Positions 56,372 to 64,000 of a DNA stretch of 64,000 bases are shown in pieces. Position 1 is the stretch's first letter, and each line of letters starts with the position of its first letter. The notes beneath the pieces were generated by a model that was not told the DNA's origin, did not search any database, and saw only the letters and a program-made list of their open reading frames with translations. The position numbers and the translations under genes are program-made. The DNA lies in contig CM053275.1 of the NCBI GenBank assembly GCA_028583415.1, positions 10,045,208 to 10,109,207 on the forward strand, in the 5' to 3' direction. The stretch is from Protea cynaroides. Taxonomy: Eukaryota > Streptophyta > Magnoliopsida > Proteales > Proteaceae.

Positions 56372-58011
56372 AACTGACTTGACTGTCTCTGTCTCTCAGT
56401 GATTCACAGCAAGGCTCATGGAGCCCATCAAATGGTTGTACGGTTTATTATAATACCCTGGAAGTGTAAGGCTTAAGGGATACCTCCCAATCATGGAACC
56501 TATTATTGATGGAGAGCTTAAAAGGGAGAAGAAGGGCCCTCTATCATCAGTTACCCGAACAGAATTTTTACTTCTTCTATTCATTCATTCCTTCTCTCAT
56601 CCTCCTCTTTCAAACTTGAAATTTTTTTTTTTCTTTTTGCGACCAAAAGTTCTTTCTTCTTTCTAATCCATAATTGAACTATTCTTGATCTTATTCAATT
56701 TTGGATAATGGTGAAAGTGAAAAATCCCAGTGTCCCACTCTTCTTTAAAATTCCTTTTTTTTCTTTTAATAAATAAATAATTTTTTAAAGTTCAAAACTA
56801 CAAACAAACTCAATCATTCAAGATTAGAACAAAAATAGAAACAAACAAAACAAAAACAGAAACCCAAAAACAATTTCGTCTCAAAGGTAAAACCCAGATT
56901 ACTACAAAATTCAACTGAAATAAATCCAATTGTGGTTTTCACTTGAGAAGATTCAAAGACTTTAAAATGGTCAAATTTAAATGAATTCAATTATAAACTG
57001 TGTTTACAGGTGAACAATTTTGTCGGCATTTTTTTGACATTGCAAGTGTAATTAATACCAAACAGGTAAAATAATTTTGAATGTGAACAAATATCCACTA
57101 TCCTTCATAGATGATTTGTTTAATCAGTTATAAATAAAAATGTTGTTCTTCAATATTGATTTGAGATTTGATTACCACCAGCTGAAGATAAAGGAAAATG
57201 ATGTACCTAAGACGGTTTTCAGGACTTGTTTTGGGCATTATAAATTCGTGATTATATCATTTAAATTGATAAATGCACCAACAATGTTCATGGATCTCAT
57301 GAGGATCTGATCATAGGGATTTCGGATTGAATCGCGATCCATTATTCTATCCTGGGTTATTGAACCCTGGTCTAAGAAGAACAAGTGGCAGTAATTAATA
57401 GGAAAAGGCATCTGGTTAAGCGTCATGAAGAAGAAACAAAAAAGATTGATAAGAAAACAGTCCAAAAAGACAAAAGACAAAGCTGGTTGGGCCATCCCAG
57501 AGATTGCCTTCTCAATTCTCTCCGTCCGTCCGGAATCCCATGGGACCAGCTTCCTCGGTTCCTCCCCATATCACTGTTACTAAAGCTTCATTCTCTATCT
57601 CCTTCTCTATCTCCTTCAGTCTTTGTCTCCGGACCCCATTTAGTTCTTCCTTGGATTTCTTTTTCTTTTTTGATCTTCAACTTTTGTTTAAGGAAGGAAA
57701 CAAGAAAATAGTTTGGATTAATTTACAAACAAAATTCATAAGAATAGTTCATGGGTAGGAAGAGAGAAAAAGAGAAAAGTAAGGGTACTTCGGAAAATTT
57801 GCAGATAGTTAAGAGGAAAATTCAGAAGAATGGATCCTGGAGAGAGAAAGAGACATGCTTACAGAAGCCGTCTGAGGTCATACCAGTGAATTTATTCTGT
57901 TCATTTTGTTAATTTTTGTTTTTACTTTAATAGATGTAAGCTAATGAGGTTCAAACTTACGATCTTTACAACAGTGACATTCCAGCCGCTTTGTCTCTTT
58001 CACTTCTCTGC

Positions 58012-58018
58012 TATAAAA
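58012..58018 (+). promoter_or_regulatory. TATA box of the VAN3-binding-like gene
   Basis: TATAAAA, 124-130 bp before the start codon at 58142. Confidence 0.65.
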
Positions 58019-58141
58019 ACCCATATCTTCCCCCATTAATGATTTAATCCTCCCGCGTTTCCCTCTTTGTTTATTAGTTCTTCATTTCTGCTGTTCCAGC
58101 TCCCAGTCCCAGCTAGTGAGAATAGTCTTAAGTAAGCTTTC

Positions 58142-59291
58142 ATGGAAGACACCATCAGTGACAAATGGAGACCTGGGTCCTTCCCCGTTTTTGGGTTCCA
58201 ACCACCTGAGACCCCACGAGAGCCTATGGAGTTTCTCTCACGCTCATGGAGTGTTTCTGCTCTAGAAGTGTCTAAAGCTCTTGCCCTTCCTTCCATGCTC
58301 TCTAAGACTGCCAGCGGTGGAGTTCCCATACCTGAAGATATCGCCGGGGAGGCTGAGGAGGCTGCTATTGTTGCTGGGAATCCCTTCTCTTTTGCTTCTT
58401 CTGCAACTTCGCAGCTTGTCATGGAAAGGATAATGTCTCAGTCGGTAAGTAAGGAATCATTCTTTGGGCATTCCTTTTTGTCTTCCTGATTTCTACATTC
58501 ATTACTATGCTTTTTGTTTTTTCCCAACAACGCTTCTGTTCCTGCTTGGAGCCTTGGGCTCGGCCATTATTTTCTCTTAGCAATTATGGTTGTGGTTTTG
58601 TGGGCTCTACGTTGTTTCTGAGTCCCATTTTCTGAAGCATATGTTCTCGCAGGATATTCGTTTCTGTAGACTGGCCATTGATGTTGCTTCTTCCCTTTTG
58701 TTTTTGTCGTGATGCCTGTATAATTCATTTTCTGATTTTCCCTGTTCATGTCCTCATGCGGTTCCCAGCAGCGTTTTCCCTTGATATGGATAGGAGAGTC
58801 TGCCAAACCGGCAGTGTCTGCTCGAGGAATCCACTCTCGTGCTTCTGTAATTTTGTTCTCCAGCTATTTCAAGCGTTGTTCTGTCTCTCATATAAAATAG
58901 GGGATAGTAATTCCTTGAGCCATATTTTATTCTCCCATCGTCAAAGTGCCATACCATTTTAATTACCCCCCTCTTTTCTCCATTGTTTAAATTCTCATGG
59001 TTTCTGCAAATATTTCTGTTTTGTGCTGCAGCAGGAAGTGTCGCCGCTTACTTCGGGGAGGCTTTCTCACAGTAGCGGACCTTTGAACGGCGGGCAAAGC
59101 TGCGGTTCTTTGACGGATAGTCCACCACTTTCCCCGTCTGAAATCGACGATGTTAAGGTCCGTTTTTCTTTCTTTCTGCTTTGGTTGTATTAATATTGGA
59201 ATCTCTTACTTCGCTTTACTTTTCAATTATTTTCCCCAAGGCCAAGCACTGAAGACAACGCGACCCACATCGCAGCTTTCCTCTGCTATCA

Positions 59292-59331
<40 letters not shown>

Positions 59332-61401
59332 ACTTTTTCAATACGACCATCAGAGCCAGAGGAGAGAGAGAGAGAGAGAGGGAGAGGGAGAGGGAGGTAG
59401 AAGGATGTTTTTTTTTATATTTTTTTTTTATAGCTTTTTTTAGTTTTTCTCTGTTTTTAATACAGAAGAATGAGAAAATTTCTGATTAAACAATTCCATT
59501 TTCAGATCTTGGGTTCTGTTTGAATCATGTGTTACGAAATATCCCTTGTCCTTCTGAAAGTGATGTCTTGTTTTCTTGCTCTTGCGTGAGCGAAGTTGCG
59601 GGAAAATATATTGAGTAATGAAGTAACTCAACATTGATTCCTCAGAATGAGCTCAGGCAGCTGCTGCTTTTTTTTTTTTTTTCCCCCTTCTTTCTGTTAT
59701 GAGAAGAACACGGAAGCTAATCTGTTAGGTTGAACAGGGATTAGGATAATAGTGTGACTACTGCCTGCAAGTACTATTTAAGAAACTGTCCCTGCTATCT
59801 CAGGCACAGAGTGGCACATTCTCGTTTCATTTCTATTTCAGGACTGATTTGTGCTAATATACGTATACCCTGTTTCCTCTGCTTGCAGTTATGCCGCTTG
59901 AATAACACTGTAAACACTCAGTACAGAGGAGGTGGCGGCGGCGGAGGTGTAAACGGGGGTGGTGGTGGTGGTGGCGGCGGCGGAGGAAAGACAGTGGGGA
60001 GGTGGTTGAAGGACAGAAAAGAGAAGAAGAAAGAAGAAACTCGAGCGCAAAACGCCCAGCTCCATGCTACAATTTCAGTTGCTGGAGTTGCTGCTGCTGT
60101 GGCTGCCATTGCTGCAGCCACAGCAGCTTCTTCTAGCGTCGGTAAGGACGAAAATATGGCGAAGACAGACATGGCTGTGGCATCTGCTGCAACGTTAGTG
60201 GCCGCACAATGCGTGGAGGCTGCAGAATCAATGGGGGCGGAACGTGAACACCTTGCATCCGTCATTAGCTCCGCCGTTAACGTACGATCTCCGGGGGACA
60301 TCATGGCTCTTACGGCTGGAGCTGCAACTGGTAAGTTCCTAGTGGGGTTTCTTAATTATGGTAAGCTACTCTGGAATTTCAACTCTGGTTCACTGAGATG
60401 AATTGGGTTGGCAGCTCTACGTGGGGCTGCGACATTGAAGGCCAGGGTTCTCAGGGAAGTGTGGAACATAGCTGCAGTGATACCAGTTGAAAGAGGAATG
60501 GGTATGAATGGTAACAATGGTAACGCTCTTTCCAACAGTAGTCACAGCGGGGAGCTTGGTGTTGATGAGAACTTCCTTGGCATCTGCAGTCAAGAGCTCC
60601 TCGCCAGAGGCTGTGAACTCCTCAAGCGCACCCGTACAGGTAATTTACAGTTCTTCCATTTCGTTAATTTCTGTATGCATTTAAGTCTGAAGAAATGACT
60701 CCATGATGCAGGTGAACTTCATTGGAAAATTGTATCTGTTTACATCAATCGGATGGGTCAGGTTGGTATTTCTCGTTCATCCTATATTCATCTGTTCTAA
60801 GAACATGATTGAACCATAAGCAGCAGCTTTTCTTTTTCTTTCTGCTCCACCACTTTGACAGTATTCACCATTGAATCGTATTTCTCTGCAGGTAATGCTG
60901 AAAATGAAGAGCAGACATGTCGCTGGGACCATTACTAAAAAGAAAAAGAGTAAGGCCCCATATCATCTTCTCCTTTTGTCTCTCTTTCTCAGAAAATGGC
61001 TCCCCCTAGAAGCCTAGCCAGTAGGGATGACTCGTGTTTTAATCCTCGGGATCCGATAAAGGATTCGAGCACTACTAAAGTGAAAGAAAAGAAAAGAGAT
61101 GGGTTTGGTCTTTAAGACTTGTTTTTTCTTTAAATTAAGAAGAAGTGATTTAGTGATTGTCTAATTGAGTTTTGTTGCAGATATGGTGTTAGAGGTAATC
61201 AAAGACATCCCTGCATGGCCAGGGCGGCACTTGTTGGAGGGCGGGGAGGAGCGCCGCTACTTTGGGCTGAGAACGGAGATGCGTGGGGTTGTAGAGTTCG
61301 AGTGCAGGAATCAACGTGAGTATGATGTATGGACCCAGGGAGTCTCTAGGCTTCTCTCCATTGCGGCTGAGAGGAATAGCAGACACAGAAGTGAGACATA
61401 A
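58142..61401 (+). CDS. VAN3-binding protein-like (FORKED family, auxin canalisation and PH-like domains)
   Basis: Family members bind the ARF-GAP VAN3/SFC at the trans-Golgi and help position PIN auxin carriers, shaping leaf veins. Seven exons: 58142-58444, 59032-59157, 59889-60330, 60415-60639, 60712-60761, 60892-60949, 61181-61401; phases join, 474 residues. The N-terminal motif PREPMEFLSRSWSVSALEVS opens the auxin-canalisation domain (DUF828). A poly-Gly stretch is at about 156-176, then TVGRWLKDRKEKKKEETRAQ and an Ala-rich helix with HATISVAGVAAAVAAIAAA. VKVRSPGD-like NVRSPGDIMALTAGAATALRG closes the domain. The C-terminal plant PH-like part is ELHWKIVSVYINRMGQ, then KMKSRHVAGT, VIKDIPAWPG and FECRNQREYDVW. 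Exon 2 has a CAGCAG acceptor that may add or drop one Gln. Confidence 0.95.
59291..59397. repeat. (CT)n ... (GA)n inverted dinucleotide pair in an intron
   Basis: About 15 CT units, a short spacer, then about 11 GA units and GGGAGA repeats. The two arms could pair in the transcript of the second intron of the VAN3-binding-like gene. Confidence 0.9.
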
Positions 61402-61956
61402 TGTTTGATTTGGGAAGAATGGAGAGATTTTTGAATATGTGGTGGTGGGGCTTAACTGTTGAAATTTGTGACTACTGTTGTACAAAGAAAGTGAAAGTAG
61501 TAGGAGAGATGATTAGGAGATTGGGGCTTTTCCTTTTTACTTGCAGCAGGGAATATTTTGGGTCCTTTCTGTTTCTGGGCGAAGGCAAGAGAGTAGCATC
61601 AATCAATAGAATGGGGTCATATGTTTCAGATCAGTAACTGTTGCAAAGGATAAAAGAATCTTGGACTAGTTGCAGTAAAAAAGAAGAGGAAGAATCTATT
61701 TGGGTTAAAAACAGATGTTGGTTGTATGTTGAGCTTTTATTTCTAACTTGCTTTGGATATTCATCCATGTGGTGTGGGCATTTCTCTCTCTCTCTCGTTT
61801 GTTTAATGGTTTTCAGTGCAGTCGGAACAATCTTTTCAAATGGTCTAAAGGGGAAAAAAATAAAGCAAAATCATTGAAACGTTTCCCTTAATCGTAGTTA
61901 TTTTCCCATTAATTGCATTTTGGAGGCTAGGACTGAATCATGATTACCAAGGCAAG

Positions 61957-62023
<67 letters not shown>

Positions 62024-63105
62024 AGAATTGGGATTGATAAATTATGAAGGTGTGAACCTAACTAGGTTGAGTATTTTAAATTTTCATTTCAAAAGTTTGA
62101 ATTAAGTGGAGAAACGAATTGAAATTGATAAATCATAAAAGTGTACTGATTAGATTGAGTTTGTTAAATTTTCATCTCAAAAATTTAAAATTTTCAAATA
62201 AATAATATAAGACTATAATTTTCAACACTCTTAAGATGTTACCCTTCTTTGGGTGATGGTAAACATCTTCTTTTGGATGATAATATACGTTACATATTTT
62301 TTGAGTGATTGTATTAAAAAAATTTAAAATTTTAATATCATATTAAATTCTAAACTTGTAAATAGAAAGACACACATATGTAAAACACTCTAGTCGCCAA
62401 CAATTTGAACTCATGAATTTTGTGTTTCTGTTGTGTTATGTTTGGCAATAAATAAATAGAAAAAAATAAAAAATGAAAGGTAAGGTTGGTAGATATTGCA
62501 ATTTTAGAAAGACGGGTGTGTAAGAATAAAGAGAGCAAATTTCAACGTTACCAAACTAGATTCTTTCTTTTCTATGGACAAAGAAGCAACTAACTACGGT
62601 TTCGTTTGTTTACCAATTACTTCTTAACAAACAAGGCCTTGAGTTTTCCGGACAAATTAACCCCCAGAATAATCTAAGTACGACGAGTACAAATGGAATA
62701 TTTCTCATTCAACCCGTAATGATCCAATTTATATAGTTGTGTGGTCAATATAAACCTGCAGAACTAATCAACTAATCAAATCAAAGGATATGGATATCCA
62801 TCGTTAGCCAAAAACAATAAAAAAATAAAATCCATGAACGTCTCACAAGGTACAGAACGCCCAACACTGGGATTCTGCACAAACAATAAGAGAGAATTAT
62901 CCATAATAACCAGAAATTTAGAGCGAACATTTCCTTCAGGAATAAGAACCAAGAACTAGAGATATTTATATACATGTACAACCTGAAACTTGGATTTACG
63001 TCGTTCACTATGCTTCTATCATTCCATTGAAGAAGAAAAATTACACAGCCAAAACTCCAACAACAACAAAAAGGGGGAGGGGGAAGATGAGGTAAAGTGA
63101 AGTCT
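61402..63105. other. 3' UTRs and spacer with (TA)n
   Basis: The VAN3-binding-like 3' UTR lies on the left and the LIFEGUARD 3' UTR (from about 62,770) on the right. AT-rich spacer between, including a TA run of about 33 units at 61958-62020. Confidence 0.5.
61958..62020. repeat. (TA)n microsatellite
   Basis: About 31-32 TA units without interruption. Confidence 0.97.
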
Positions 63106-64000
63106 TTAACTTTCCGCAGCCCTGAAGAGGGTAAGAAGGGAGAGGAAGAGGTTGATGATATCAAGATACAGACACACACAAGCCCAGATGTACTCGTCAT
63201 AGGTGAAGCGTTTTATCAAATTATCAGTATCGTAAATGATAAACCCACAAAATATAATGGATGCCAAGGCCCCATATACCATTACCGAAATCCTCCCCAT
63301 GGGTAAAAGTATCTGCATCACCACAAATAATAATACCCAATTAATCTGAAGTTTTATATCCCCATATATAGGAGAAGGAAATTTGGAAATGGGTCAGAAA
63401 AAACATATAAATCTGTCACGTTTTCATCTCAAAAATTCAAACTAAAATTGAGAGATTCCAATCTCATGGACAATATAAAACTATTTTATATATATATATA
63501 TAAAACTAATATATATATATATATATAGATTTCAATCTTATTAAGAGATGTGTAGTATTCCCAATAAAATCATACAACAATATAGAATAAAGAGTGCAGT
63601 TGTGGAATCAAACTTGCCTGTATTAGAATAAAAAACATGAGCACAAGGACTGCTCCAAATAAAAAAGGTCCAAGGAAGCTGAAATCATAACCTTTCCTTG
63701 CTGCCCAGAACGTGTATAGAGTAAGACTTATTATCACCACGGCTGTTAGAATTACTGACTCCAAAATAACCTTCCCTGTAAACAGTGAAAACGATGAGGT
63801 GAACATTTTACGTTGAACTTCCGCCTGTAAACAACACGTTTCATATCATTTCCAACATGAGTTCCAAATTCAAATTCTTACCGTTCGTGAATGCACAAGT
63901 CAATCCAACGGCTAACGCAATAGGTATGGTAAACAGACCAAGAAGCAAATAGTTGATCGGAAAACGCTTGTGGTAGAAATAAAGAGGAAACATGGCTGTA
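63106..64000 (-). CDS. LFG: LIFEGUARD (BAX inhibitor-1 family) membrane protein, 3' half only
   Basis: BI-1/TMBIM family proteins are multi-pass membrane proteins that damp cell death and calcium leakage; plant LFG proteins also affect powdery-mildew susceptibility. Exons on minus: 64000-63882 (runs off the window), 63775-63618, 63312-63106. Readable text includes MFPLYFYHKRFPINYLLLG, GLTCAFTNG, GKVILESVILTAVVIISLTL, FLGPFLFGAVLVLMFFILIQ, then ILLPMGRISVMVYGAL, YDTDNLIKRFTYDEYIWACV and LYLDIINLFLSLL. Hydrophobic stretches match the last four to five helices, and DTDNLI plus YLDIINLF are hallmarks of the family. The second intron uses GC instead of GT as donor (CAG/GCAAGT). The 5' exons with the first helices lie beyond 64,000. 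Confidence 0.93.
63490..63527. repeat. Two short (TA)n runs in the GC-AG intron
   Basis: Runs of 9-10 TA units flank TAAAACTA inside the last LIFEGUARD intron. Confidence 0.9.

Larger units (their letters stand above)
52821..58011. other. Gene-poor spacer
   Basis: I found no exon with support. Contents: an AT dinucleotide run (54045-54075), a C/T run (56325-56370), AT-rich sequence and short frames only. The last 200 bp or so are the promoter side of the VAN3-binding-like gene. Confidence 0.5.

Noticed and set aside
56396..56584. 62-codon minus-strand frame
   Set aside because: Short, no domain, no splice support and no neighbouring exon.
59918..60304. Minus-strand frame with long Pro run
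   Set aside because: Shadow of the Gly- and Ala-rich exon of the VAN3-binding-like gene.

Overview
This window looks like nuclear DNA of a flowering plant. Coding exons are broken by AT-rich introns with ordinary GT-AG borders. The gene families are plant ones: an IQD calmodulin-binding protein, a VAN3-binding/FORKED-type protein, a plastid ribose-5-phosphate isomerase and a LIFEGUARD/BI-1 membrane protein. The gaps hold typical plant repeats: large gypsy LTRs, Mutator and hAT MITEs, and an Au-type SINE. The sequence does not fix the species. There are no prokaryotic, phage or CRISPR features.

Left part (1-15,250), gene-rich. A NIMA-related kinase (NEK) runs on + from before the window to 9,246; its P-loop exon is missing and a 4-kb intron carries a hAT element with an LTR element nested in it. 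Next come a 2OG-Fe(II) oxygenase-like gene (+, 10,318-12,750) and, facing it, an IQD gene (-, 13,463-15,020).

Central part (15,250-29,690), repeat-dominated. It holds a Mutator-type element with a perfect 9-bp target duplication (16,282-17,020), an Au SINE, a 3.36-kb solo LTR (22,956-26,310) with a 5-bp target duplication sitting inside another gypsy LTR (21,947-27,765), and the first members of a family of palindromic 220-243 bp MITEs.

29,690-40,270 is a tandem segmental duplication. Each unit ends in a two-exon RING-H2 gene (35,799-36,580 and 39,484-40,270). The left unit later took in a 2.0-kb Mutator-like element, a palindromic MITE and a 415-bp solo LTR; the right unit keeps the matching empty sites. 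The duplication breakpoint falls in the stop codon of the left RING gene and gives it a new tail.

Right part. An EGF-like, apparently GPI-anchored secreted protein (+, 41,662-43,296). An unrecognised multi-exon minus-strand gene (43,589-46,256) has an 8-nt microexon and one in-frame TAG. Then ribose-5-phosphate isomerase (-, 47,750-48,625). About 9 kb of gene-poor DNA follows with microsatellites and a hAT MITE. A VAN3-binding-like gene (+, 58,142-61,401) comes next, and the 3' half of a LIFEGUARD gene (-, from 63,106 past the right edge), which uses a GC-AG intron.

The genes do not form a pathway; they are independently transcribed housekeeping, signalling and development genes. The most unusual content is the dated layering of transposons on a tandem duplication, the palindromic MITE family, and the microexon gene.
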